Positions 17,991 through 27,900 of a DNA stretch of 64,000 nt are shown one piece after another. Numbering within the stretch: the first letter of the stretch is position 1; every line of letters starts with the position of its first letter. The notes below the pieces were generated by a model, which saw only the letters and a program-made list of their open reading frames with translations, was not told the DNA's origin and made no database searches. Position numbers and translations under genes: made by a program. Source of the stretch: Nocardia sp. BMG111209 (lineage in GTDB: Bacteria > Actinomycetota > Actinomycetes > Mycobacteriales > Mycobacteriaceae); the NCBI RefSeq assembly GCF_000381925.1, contig NZ_KB907307.1, positions 496,001 to 560,000 on the forward strand. The letters are read 5' to 3'.

Positions 17991-19019
17991 GTGCATCATC
18001 TGGCACTGACACCGGACGACAACGAGGCGGTGCTCGCGGTCGTCGCCGAGCCGGCCGCCGCCTACGCGCGGATCGAGGATCCCGAATTGATCAGGCGGGC
18101 ACCGGTATTGGCCCGCACGCTGCCGGAGCACATCCTGGAGTTCCTGGAGCGGTTCCGGGTCGACGAACCCTCGGCGCTGTGCCTGATCTCCGGTCTGGAC
18201 ATCGATCAGCAGCGGCTGGGACCGACCCCGCGGCACTGGCACGAGGTCGGCGAGCGGCGCTCGCCGTCCTTCCCGCAGGAGATCTTCTTCCTGCTGTGCG
18301 CGTCGGTGCTCGGCGACGTGTTCGGCTGGTCGACCCAGCAGGCCGGTCGCATCATGCACGACGTGCTGCCGATCGAGGGGCACGAGAACTACGAAATCGG
18401 TTCCAACAGTTTGCAACACCTGTCCTGGCACACCGAGGATTCGTTCCATCCGTGCCGCGGCGACTACGTGGCGCTGATGTGCCTGAAGAATCCCGACGCG
18501 GTGGCGACCACGGTGTGTGACGCCGCGGATCTGGACTGGTCGGCGCTGGACACGGAGGCGCTGTTCGAGCCGGAATTCACGCAGATGCCGGACAATTCGC
18601 ATCTGCCGTCGATGGACGGTCCCACCGGGGACGCCACCGTGGACCGGCTGCGGACGCGCAGCTTCGACCTGATCCGCTCCTGGAACGACCGGCCGATCAA
18701 GCGGCCGATCCTGTCCGGCGCGCGCGACGACCCGTACATGGCGCTGGACCCGTACCACATGAAGCTGGACGGCTGGCCCGAGCGGTCGTTGCGGGCGTTC
18801 GAGGCGTTGTGCGAGCAGATCGAGGTGAATCTGCGCAACGTGAGCCTGCGGCCGGGTGACACGGTCTTCATCGACAACTTCCGGGCGGTCCACGGCCGCA
18901 GGTCGTTCCGGCCCCGCTACGACGGCTCCGACCGATGGCTCAAGCGCCTCAACGTGACTCGCAATCTGCGCGGGTCGCGCGGGTGGCGGCGGACCCCCGA
19001 CGACCGCGTCATCTACTGA
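17991..19019 (+). CDS. VioC-like Fe(II)/2-oxoglutarate arginine beta-hydroxylase
   Basis: The 342-residue protein matches VioC along its length: FLLCASVLGDVFGWSTQQ, LSWHTEDSFHP with the metal ligands His147 and Glu149, NSHL, and the C-terminal FIDNFRAVHGRRSF with the third ligand His301 and an Arg for 2-oxoglutarate. VioC hydroxylates L-arginine at C3 for capreomycidine; the relative MppO hydroxylates enduracididine. With the VioD-like gene at 8436-9590 the simplest reading is 3-hydroxyarginine then capreomycidine, but action on an MppP product cannot be excluded. I chose the GTG at 17991 because AAAGGAG ends seven bases before it; in-frame ATGs upstream would precede that site. Confidence 0.9.
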   Translation: MHHLALTPDDNEAVLAVVAEPAAAYARIEDPELIRRAPVLARTLPEHILEFLERFRVDEPSALCLISGLDIDQQRLGPTPRHWHEVGERRSPSFPQEIFFLLCASVLGDVFGWSTQQAGRIMHDVLPIEGHENYEIGSNSLQHLSWHTEDSFHPCRGDYVALMCLKNPDAVATTVCDAADLDWSALDTEALFEPEFTQMPDNSHLPSMDGPTGDATVDRLRTRSFDLIRSWNDRPIKRPILSGARDDPYMALDPYHMKLDGWPERSLRAFEALCEQIEVNLRNVSLRPGDTVFIDNFRAVHGRRSFRPRYDGSDRWLKRLNVTRNLRGSRGWRRTPDDRVIY

Positions 19020-19101
19020 CTGTCCTGTGAATCGGGGAGGCGCGGACGGCCCCGCGCGCGGCCATCATGAAGCCGACGGCCCCGGACCGAGAGGAGCGAT
19101 C

Positions 19102-20448
19102 ATGAGCACGGTCGACACCGAGCCCGCGGTACTGCCGCACGGGGTGCGCACATTCACGATCCTCTCGATCGGGCAGTTCGCCGCGATCTGCGGGGTCACG
19201 CTGCTGAACTTCGCGGCGGCCTTCTCGGTCTACCGGACGTATTCCATTCTGGTACTGGGGATCATCTACGCGATGCCGTTCGTGATCCTGGTGCTGGCCT
19301 CGCCGCTCACCGGTGCGCTGGTGGACCGCTGGGGGACCCGGCGCGCACTGCTGGTCAGCAACGCCGGCGGCCTGGCGCTGGTGGCGACGCTGGTGCTGCT
19401 GCCGATCGAGCACACCGTCCCGGCCTGGCACGGGCTGATCATCATCGTCAGTGTGCCACTGCTGAAGGCGCTGCTGCTGCCGGCGTACGAGGCGTCCGTG
19501 CCGTTCCTGGTGCCCAAGCGACATATCGGCCGCGCCAACGGAATGCGGATGTTCATGAACGGATTCGGCGCCGCGCTGGGCCCGATCGCCGCCGGACCGG
19601 CGCTGGACGCCGTCGGGATGACCGGCGTCGGCCTGATCGCGGCGGCGACGGTCGGTCTCGGCCTGGCCACCGTCTGGTTCGCGACGATTCCCGCTGCCCC
19701 GCAACCGGATTCGACCGGGACCGGCCCGGCGGCGTGGTTCGCCGAATTCCGGGTCGCGTGGGATCGGGTGCGGGCTCGCGGCGGACTGGTCGACCTGCTG
19801 ATGTTCTTCGCCGTGGTGAGTTTCGGCATCGGCTTCGTCGAGGTCCTGCTGCCGCGCCTGGTCGACGGCTTCGGCACCGCCGCCGAACTGCGGGCCGTTC
19901 TGCTCGTCGCGACCGCCGGAATGCTCATCAGCGGTGTGGCCGTGACGATCTGGGGCGGGCCGCGCCGCCGGGTCCGCGGCCTGCTCGAGTTCTCGCTGCT
20001 GCTGGCGGCGGCGATGATCGTCGGCTCGCTGCGGCCGAACGTCGCCCTGATCGCGGTGGCCGCCTTCGTCTTCCTGTCCTGCACCTCGGTGATCCTCGGC
20101 AACGTGCAGACCCTGCTCAACGTGAAGGTGGAACCGGAATTCCAGGGCCGGGTGATGGGCCTGAAGAACGCCGTCTACGGCGTCGCGCTGATGGCCGGTA
20201 ACACCCTGGCCGGCTTCGGCGGCGGCGTGTTCGATCCGCTGGTCGGTCACGACCGGGTGGACTCCGGCGCGCTGACGCTGTTCATCGGCGGCGGCCCGGC
20301 CCGGGGTTTCGCACTGGTCCTGATGGTGACCGGAATTCTGGTCGCGCTCTTCGTGATCGCCGCCTACCGCTCCCGGCGCCTGCGCACGCTGGAGGCGGAT
20401 CTCCCGGACGTGACACCCGAGGACCTCGCCGCGCGGCCCGAGCGCTGA
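19102..20448 (+). CDS. MFS exporter (EntS-like, first of a tandem pair)
   Basis: The 448-residue, twelve-helix major facilitator protein has the loop motif GALVDRWGTRRALL and a second conserved stretch VPKRHIGRANGMR. It resembles MFS_3-type exporters that carry siderophores and peptides out. GAGGAG precedes the ATG. The next gene is a clear paralogue (shared GALVDRWG, RIGRANGMR-like and GPRRR segments), so the pair arose by duplication and may work together or on different forms of the product. Its C-terminal tail ends TPEDLA; the paralogue ends TTADLA. Placement between the VioC-like gene and the big NRPS supports a role in product export. Confidence 0.88.
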   Translation: MSTVDTEPAVLPHGVRTFTILSIGQFAAICGVTLLNFAAAFSVYRTYSILVLGIIYAMPFVILVLASPLTGALVDRWGTRRALLVSNAGGLALVATLVLLPIEHTVPAWHGLIIIVSVPLLKALLLPAYEASVPFLVPKRHIGRANGMRMFMNGFGAALGPIAAGPALDAVGMTGVGLIAAATVGLGLATVWFATIPAAPQPDSTGTGPAAWFAEFRVAWDRVRARGGLVDLLMFFAVVSFGIGFVEVLLPRLVDGFGTAAELRAVLLVATAGMLISGVAVTIWGGPRRRVRGLLEFSLLLAAAMIVGSLRPNVALIAVAAFVFLSCTSVILGNVQTLLNVKVEPEFQGRVMGLKNAVYGVALMAGNTLAGFGGGVFDPLVGHDRVDSGALTLFIGGGPARGFALVLMVTGILVALFVIAAYRSRRLRTLEADLPDVTPEDLAARPER

Positions 20449-20458
20449 GGAGTCCGCC

Positions 20459-21793
20459 GTGACGCAACCACCGAACGGTTTCCGCGCCTTCGTGATCCTG
20501 TGGTGCGGACAGTTCCTGTCGCTGATCGGATCCGGGCTGTCCGGCTTCGCGCTGGGGGTGTACGTCTACCAGATCACCGGCTCCGCAACGACTCTCGGCC
20601 TGATCTTCGCGCTGGCCGCACTCCCGTTCCTGCTGGCCTCACCGTTCGCCGGTGCGCTGGTCGATCGCTGGGGGGCCGGACGCGCACTGCTGCTGGGGAA
20701 TTCGGGCGCCCTGCTGGTGATGCTGACGCTGGCCGCGCTGCTGCACACCGGCGCGTTCGCGCCGTGGCAGATGATCGTCATCGTCGCCGCACTGTCGATG
20801 GTGTCCGCACTGACCGCCCCCGCCTTCGACGCGGCCGTCCCGCTGCTGGTCCCGAAGGACCGGATCGGCCGCGCCAACGGAATGCGCCTGGTGGCCCTGG
20901 CGACCAGTCAGGGCCTGGGTCCGGTGATCGCCGGATTCCTGTTGCTGGCCATCGGCATCGACGGCATCGTGCTGATCGACTGCGTGTCGTTCGGCTGCGG
21001 CATCCTGTCCCTGCTGTTCGTGACGATCCCCCGGGTCCGGCCGCAGGACGCCACGACCGCCGTCGGCTTGTCCACGCTCCTGGCGGATTTCCGCGCGGCC
21101 TGGCGGTACATCGCGGCCCGCCGCGGGCTGGTGGCACTGCTCGTCTTCATGGCGGCCCTGGAATTCTGCGCGGGCTTCGTCGATCTGTTGATCAACCCGC
21201 TCGTCCTCGCCTTCGCCTCCGCCGGAGCCCTCGGCGCCGTCCTGTCGATCGGCGGCGCCGGCATGATCGCCGCCAGCGTCGCGATGACCGTGTGGAACGG
21301 CCCGCGCCGCCGGATCCGGGCCCTGCTCGGATTCTCGATGCTGCTCGCGGCGGCAACCGTTCTCGGCTCGCTGCGGCCGAGCCTGCCCCTGGTCGCGCTC
21401 GCCGCCGTGAGCTTCCTCGGCGGCCTCGCCGTCGTCATCGCCTGCAACCGCGCCATCTGGCAGACGAAGGTGGAACCGCAGCTCCTCGGCCGTGCGATGG
21501 CGCTACAGGGCATGGTGGCGTCGGTCCCGCAACTGATCGCCTTCGCGCTGGCGGGCTGGATCTCCGGGCACGTGTTCCTGCCGCTGGCCGGCCGGCAGCA
21601 GGTCCGCGCACCCCTGCTACCGGTCCTGGTCGGCCACGGCCCCGATCGCGGATATGCCCTGCTGCTCATGACGATCGGCATCCTGCTCGCCGTCTGCGTC
21701 ACCGCCGCCTGGCAATACCCGCGACTGCGGCACCTCGAGGACGAACTACCCGACGTCACCACCGCGGATCTCGCCGATTCGGCGTCGACGTAG
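20459..21793 (+). CDS. MFS exporter (EntS-like, second of a tandem pair)
   Basis: This 444-residue membrane transporter is a paralogue of the previous gene, aligning from the first helix (FRAFVILWCGQF) through GALVDRWGAGRALLLGN and DRIGRANGMRLV to the same style of tail (LEDELPDVTTADL). It starts at a GTG ten bases after the preceding stop, with GAGGAG overlapping that stop, so the two are translated together. Both copies keep the same loop arginines, so neither looks decayed. A likely task is export of the lipopeptide; no substrate can be read from sequence. A perfect stem-loop follows the stop. Confidence 0.88.
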   Translation: MTQPPNGFRAFVILWCGQFLSLIGSGLSGFALGVYVYQITGSATTLGLIFALAALPFLLASPFAGALVDRWGAGRALLLGNSGALLVMLTLAALLHTGAFAPWQMIVIVAALSMVSALTAPAFDAAVPLLVPKDRIGRANGMRLVALATSQGLGPVIAGFLLLAIGIDGIVLIDCVSFGCGILSLLFVTIPRVRPQDATTAVGLSTLLADFRAAWRYIAARRGLVALLVFMAALEFCAGFVDLLINPLVLAFASAGALGAVLSIGGAGMIAASVAMTVWNGPRRRIRALLGFSMLLAAATVLGSLRPSLPLVALAAVSFLGGLAVVIACNRAIWQTKVEPQLLGRAMALQGMVASVPQLIAFALAGWISGHVFLPLAGRQQVRAPLLPVLVGHGPDRGYALLLMTIGILLAVCVTAAWQYPRLRHLEDELPDVTTADLADSAST

Positions 21794-21840
21794 GTCCGAG
21801 CCGGACGTCGATTCGTTCCGCGGTCCTGTTGCTCGCCGCC

Positions 21841-21871
21841 GTCGAGGCCCGGAGGACCTCCGGGCCTCGAC
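21841..21871. terminator. bidirectional stem-loop terminator
   Basis: GTCGAGGCCCGGAGG and CCTCCGGGCCTCGAC are exact reverse complements separated by one base, giving a 15-pair stem. It sits in the 111-base gap between convergent genes, the second MFS exporter (plus) and the large NRPS (minus), and can end transcription from both sides. Confidence 0.8.
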
Positions 21872-21904
21872 GCTGTTCCGGTCACCTCGGCCGAGCGCTC
21901 CGGC

Positions 21905-24900
21905 TCACCGATTCCAGCTGTGCAGCACGGTTTCTCGTTCCCCGGCCGACATGATCTCGACGTCCTCGGCGAGCGTGTCCGGGTCGGCCAGGCCCGCGGT
22001 GAGGGCGGCGGTGTAGTGGTCGGCCAGGCGGTGCATGCGGTCGGCGTCGAAGAGTTCGGTGGAGTATTCGAGGGTCAGTTCCAGGTGGTCGCCGGTGTCG
22101 GAGGCGTTGATCAGGATGTCGAAACGGGCGAAGTCGTCCTCGGATTCGATCGCCGAGGCGGTGACGCCGCCGAAATACAGGTCGCCTGCCTGAGTTTCGG
22201 CGGGCTGGAGGGTGAAACTGATCTGGAACAACGGGTTTCGGCCGTCGACGCGTTCCGGTTGCAGGGCGTCCACGACCATGCCGAAGGGGACGTCCTGGTG
22301 ATCCGCGCCGTCGAGGACCACGCGGTGGCAGCGCTGGATCACCTCGGCGAAGGTCGGGTCCGCGCTCAGATCGGTGCGCAGGACCAGGGTGTTGGTGAAG
22401 TAGCCGACCACCGGTTCGATCGCCGGTTGGGTGCGGCCGGAGAAGATCGAGCCGACGGCCAGGTCGTCCTGGCCGGTGTAGCGCTGCAACACGATCAGCA
22501 GCGGGGCCTGGAGGACCGCGAGGAACGAGACCCGGTGCTGCCGTGCGTAGGCGCGGGCCGCCGTGACCAGGTCGTCGGGGAGGGGATGGTCGAAGGCGGC
22601 GCCGGCGCCGGTCGGCTGGGCCGGTCTCGGCCGGTCCGTGGGGAATTCGACGGTCGGCAGGTCGGCGAGCGCCTGCCGCCAGTAGTCGAGCTGGCGGTCC
22701 ATTTCGGCCGAACCGAGCCGATCGCGTTGCCAGACAGCGTGATCGGCAGGTTGAACCGGCACCGGAGGTAGTTCCGTACCGGCGTACAGGGCGGTGAGTT
22801 CGTCGGCGAGGATCGCCGCCGACCAGCCGTCGGCGATGATGTGGTGCACCACCAGGACCAGGGCGAACTCGTCGGGTGCCGTCCGGGCCAGGGTGACGCG
22901 GAACAGGGGTCCGGCGCCGAGGTCGAACGGCCGATACGATTCGCGTTTGGCCCAGTCCACGACCCGGTCGGGGGTCAGCTCGGTGATCGGCAGCGCGAAA
23001 TCCTCGGGTGCCGGGTCGACCACCTGGCGGGGGAGGCCGTCGTGGTCGACGAATCGGGTGCGCAGCGCCTCGTGCCGCCGGAGCAGGCCGAAGACGGCCC
23101 GGCCGAGCGCGGCGACGTCGAGCGAGCCGTGCAGCCGCATGGAATACGCGAGATGGTAGGTCGGCGCGGTCGGGTCGAGGCGGTGCAGGAACCACAGGCT
23201 CTCCTGCTGATAGGTGCAGGGCAGCCGGTCGCGGCCGATGACCGGTTCGATGGGAGCGCGGCCGGGTGCGGCCTCGGCACCGTCGAGCCGGTCCGCGATC
23301 TCGCCGAGGGTGGGACCGGTGAACAGGTGCACCAGATCCAGTTCGACGTGCAGGTGTTCGCGGATGCGGGCGATCAGCTGGGTGCCGTGCAGGGAATTGG
23401 CGCCGAGATCGAAGAAGTTGTCCGCCGCCCCGACCCGGTCCACGCCGAGCAGATCCTGCCACTGGGTGGCGAGCCAGCTCTCGGTGGCCGTCCGTGGCTC
23501 GAGGTAGGTTTCGGTGCGCCGAGCGGGGTCCGGGAGCGCGGCGAGGTCCAGCTTCCCGTTGTGGGTCAGCGGGATCTCCGGCACCGCCACGAACGCGGTC
23601 GGAATCATGTAGCCGGGCAGTTTCGCGCCGAGATATTCGCGCACGTCCCGGGGGTCGGCGCCACCGACGACGTACGCGGTCAGGGAGTCGTCGCGCAGCA
23701 GCACCACACCCTGGCGGACCCCGGGATGGGTGTTCAGCTGGTACTCGATCTCGCCGAGTTCGATGCGCAGGCCGCGGAGCTGGACCTGCCGATCGATGCG
23801 GCCGAGGAATTCCAGCACGCCGTCGGCGCGCCACCGGGTGAGGTCGCCGGTGGCGTACATCCGGCGGCCGGGCCGGTCGCCGAAGCGGTCCGGCAGGAAT
23901 CGTGCCGCGGTGAGGGCCGGCCGGTTCAGGTAGCCGAGCGCCACGCCGGAGCCCGCGATGTAGAGCTGTCCCGGTACCCCGACCGGTACCGGTTCCAGTC
24001 GCTCGTCCAGGACGTAGGCGTCGTGACCGGGCATCGCCGTGCCGATCGGCAGTGGGCCGCCGGGCAGATCACCGACACAGGGATAGTCGGTGCAGACGAC
24101 GGTGGTCTCGGTCGGGCCGTACGAATTGTGCACCGCCAGTCCGGGCCGGATCCACCGTGCGGCGAGTTCGGTGGGCAGGGTGGCCCCGGCCGAGAACACC
24201 GCGCGCAGTGCGGAATTCGTGAACCGGTGCGGGTCGAGCAGGGCCAGGATCGCCGGCGGGATGTAGGCGACGGTGACCCGTTCGGCGAGCAGCAGCGCGG
24301 TCAGCGCGGCCGGATCGTTGACCACCCCGGCGGGTGCGCCGATGATGGTCGCGCCGGCCGACAGGGTGACGAAGCAGTCGAAGACGGACATGTCGAACGC
24401 CGGATTCGCGATCTGCGGAATCCGGTCGGCCGCGGTGATGCGCAACTGGCCGACGGCGTTGTGGCAGTAGCCGGATGCCGCGCGGTGCGAGATCAGCACG
24501 CCCTTCGGTGTCCCGGTCGAGCCCGAGGTGTAGACCAGGTACGCGCCGGCGTCGACCGGCACCTCGAGCTCCGGCGGAGTGTCCGGATATCCGGTGAGGT
24601 CGAGGTCGTCCAGCTGCCACACCGGGGCCGGTCCGGCGGCCGCGCGAGCCGTGCCGGTGTGCTCGGCGGCGGTCAGCACCACCGGGGCCGCGACGTCGGC
24701 GATCTGAAAGGCCAAGCGCGACACCGGATGCCGGGCATCCAGTGGCATCCAGGTCGCACCGGCCTTCAGGATCGCGAGTTCGGCGACGATCAGTTGCGGT
24801 CCGCGGTCGAGCAGGACGGCCACCACATCGCCGAGGTCGACGCCGTGCGCGCGCAGCGCGTGCGCGAGCCGGTCGGACCGCTGTGCCAGCTCACCGTAGG

Positions 24901-27900
24901 TCAGCGTGTCGCCGCGGAATCGCATCGCGACGCTGTCGGGGTGGCCGGCCACGATCCGGTGCAGCGGGCCCGCCGGATGCCCGGCGGACCGCGGATTCCA
25001 TTGCCGCAGAACCTGTTCGCGCTCGGCGGCGGACAGGATGTCCAGATCGCCGACGGTGGTTTCCGGTGCGGCGAGGCCGCGGGCGAGGGCGGCGGCGTAG
25101 TGGTCGAGGAAGCGGTGCATCCGGTCGGCGTCGAACAGTTCGGTGGAATATTCCATCGACAGCTGCGCCCCGTCGCGGGTCTCGGCGACGTCGATCACGA
25201 GGTCGAAGCGGGCGAAGTCGCCGGTCAGGTCGATCGGCTCGGCGGTCACCGCGCCGAGGTCGAGTTCGGCGCGGACATCGGCCGGTTGCAGGGTGAGGCT
25301 GATCTGGAACAGCGGATTGCGGCCCGTGACCCGCTCGGGCTGCACGGCGTCCACGATCACCCCGAACGGCACGTCCTGGTGGTCGGTGGCGTTCAGTACG
25401 GTGTCGTGACAGCGCCGCACGAGTTCCGCGAAGGCCGGGTCGCCGCCGAGGTCGGTGCGCAGCACCAGGGTGTTGGAGAACAGGCCGACCGTCGGTTCGA
25501 TCTCGGGCCGGGTGCGGCCGGAGAAGATGGATCCGATCGCCAGATCGGTGCTGCCGGTGTAGCGATGCAGCACCGTCAGCAGTGCGGCCTGCAGCACCGC
25601 CAGCAACGAGACCCGCTGCCGGCGCGCGTAATTCGTCGCCGCGGCGAACACTTCGGGGGTGAGCGGACGGGCCAGGCCCGCGCCGGCGCCGGTCGGCGCG
25701 GCGGGCCGGGGCCGGTCCGCCGGGAAGTCGACCGTGATCGGGTCGGCGAGCGTGCGGCGCCAGTAGTCGATCTGACGATCGAATTCGCCGCGGTCCAGAT
25801 GTTCGCGTTGCCACACCGCGTGATCGGCCGGCTGGATCGGCGGCGGCGCCGGCGACTCGCCGCGGTACAGCGCGGTGAGTTCGTCGCCGAGCAGGGCCGC
25901 CGACCAGCCGTCGGCGACGATGTGATGGACGACGAGCACCAGCGCGTGATCCGCGGACCCCAGCCGGGCCAGGACCGCGCGGAACAACGGCCCGGTGGCG
26001 AGGTCGAACGGCGCGGCGATCACGTCGGTGGCCCATCGTCGCAGCTCGGCGGGGGACAGCTCGATGACGGGCAGGCCGGTCGCCGGCGGCGGCGGGTCGA
26101 CGACTTGCCGGGGTACGCCGTCGATGTCGAGGAATCGGGTGCGCAGCGCCTCGTGCCGCGCGATCAGCGTGTGGATGGCGTGGCCGAGCGCGGTGACGTC
26201 CAGCGGCCCGCGCAGGCGCAGCGCGAAGGGAATGTGGTAGACGGGCGAGCGCGGATCCATCCGGTGCAGGACCCACAGCCCCTCCTGCGTGGGGGTGCAC
26301 GGCAGCGGGGAGCCGTCGCGTGGCCGAGCGTGGATGGCGGTCTGCCGGGATCCGGTCGCGGAGTCGGTGATCCGCGTCGCCAGGTGCGCCAGTGTCCGGC
26401 TGTTGAAGAGGTGGCGCAGGTCCAGTTCGAGCTGTAACTGCTCGCGGACGCGCGCGATGAGCTGCGTGCCGTGCAGGGAGTTGCCGCCGAGATCGAAGAA
26501 GTTGTCGTGGATGCCGACCCGGGCCGCGCCGAGCAGCTGCTGCCACTGCGCGGCGAGCCATTGCTCGGTGTCGGTGCGTGGCGCGACGTAGCCACCGGTC
26601 CGCGCGGCGGGAACCGGCAGGGCCGCGGTGTCGAGCTTCCCGTTGGCGGTGACCGGGAGGGCCGGCAGCGCGGTGAACGCGACGGGAATCATGTAGACCG
26701 GCAGCCGCCGGGCGAGGTGCTCGCGCAGCTCGTCCGGATCGGTGTCGCCGCCGACGTAGTAGGCCACCAGGTTGTCGTCGCGGACCAGCACCGCGCAGTG
26801 TGCCACCGCGGGGTGGCCGCCGAGCACGTACTCGATCTCACCGAGTTCGATGCGCTGGCCGCGCAGTTTGACCTGACGATCGGCGCGGCCGAGATATTCG
26901 ATCACCCCGTCGGCCCGCCACCGGGTGAGGTCGCCGCTGGCGTACATCCGCCGGCCCGGAACGCCGGCGTACGGATCGGGCAGGAAGCGCTCCGCGGTGA
27001 GGCGGGTGCGGTCGAGATATCCGGTGGCCACCGGGCCGCCGATGTACAGCTGGCCCGGAACGCCGACGGGCACCGGCGCCAGGCGGTCGTCCAGGATATA
27101 GGTCCGCATGCCGGTGATCGGCGGGCCGATCGGCACGGTGGCCGCGCCGGGCGGGCACTGCCACGCGGTGACGTCGATCGAGGCCTCGGTGGGGCCGTAG
27201 AGATTGTGCAGTTCGACGGCCGGCAGCAGGGTCGAGAAGTGGTCCGCGACCATCGGCGGCAGCGCCTCGCCGCTGGCGAAAACCACGCGCAGGCACTGTA
27301 ATTCGGCGGGATCGAGGCCGTCGTCGAGTGCGTCCAGGAATACCCGCAGCATCGAGGGCACGAAGTGCGCGACGGTGACCCCGGCCGTCGCGATCAGGCG
27401 GTGCAGATAGCCGGGGTCGCGATGACCGCCGGGTTCGGCGACCACCAGGGTGGCGCCGGTTGCCAAGGGCCAGAAGAACTCCCACACCGATACGTCGAAA
27501 GAGTACGGGGTCTTCTGCAGGACCCGGTCGGCCGCGCCGAGGCCGAACGTGTCCTGCATCCACACCAGCTGTTTGTGCACGCCGCGATGCGGTACCACGA
27601 CCCCCTTGGGGATCCCGGTCGAACCCGATGTGTACAGCACGTAGACGGGACCGTCCAATGGCACGTCGACGGCCGGCGCCGCGGCGGATTCGGTTGCCAG
27701 CGAAGCGCGTTCGCGATCCAGTTCGATCGTCGGCGCGGTGATCGCGGCGGCGAATCGACGGTGGGTCACCACGATCGGCGGCTCGGCGTTCGCCAGCATG
27801 AACGCCAGCCGATCCGGCGGCAGGTCCGGTTCCAGCGGCAGGTAGGCGCCGCCGGCCTTCAGCGCGGCCAGCAGCGTGACGACCATGTCGGCGCCGCGCT

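Noticed and set aside
19022..19040. TGTCCTGTGAATCGG after the VioC-like gene as a promoter box for the MFS genes
   Set aside because: The similarity runs in the minus direction, toward the end of the VioC-like gene, with no TANNNT box at the right distance.
22841..26437. Long plus-strand open frame opposite the 3,104-residue NRPS
   Set aside because: It has no motif or family, no ribosome site, and exists only as the antisense of strongly conserved C, A and PCP domains.
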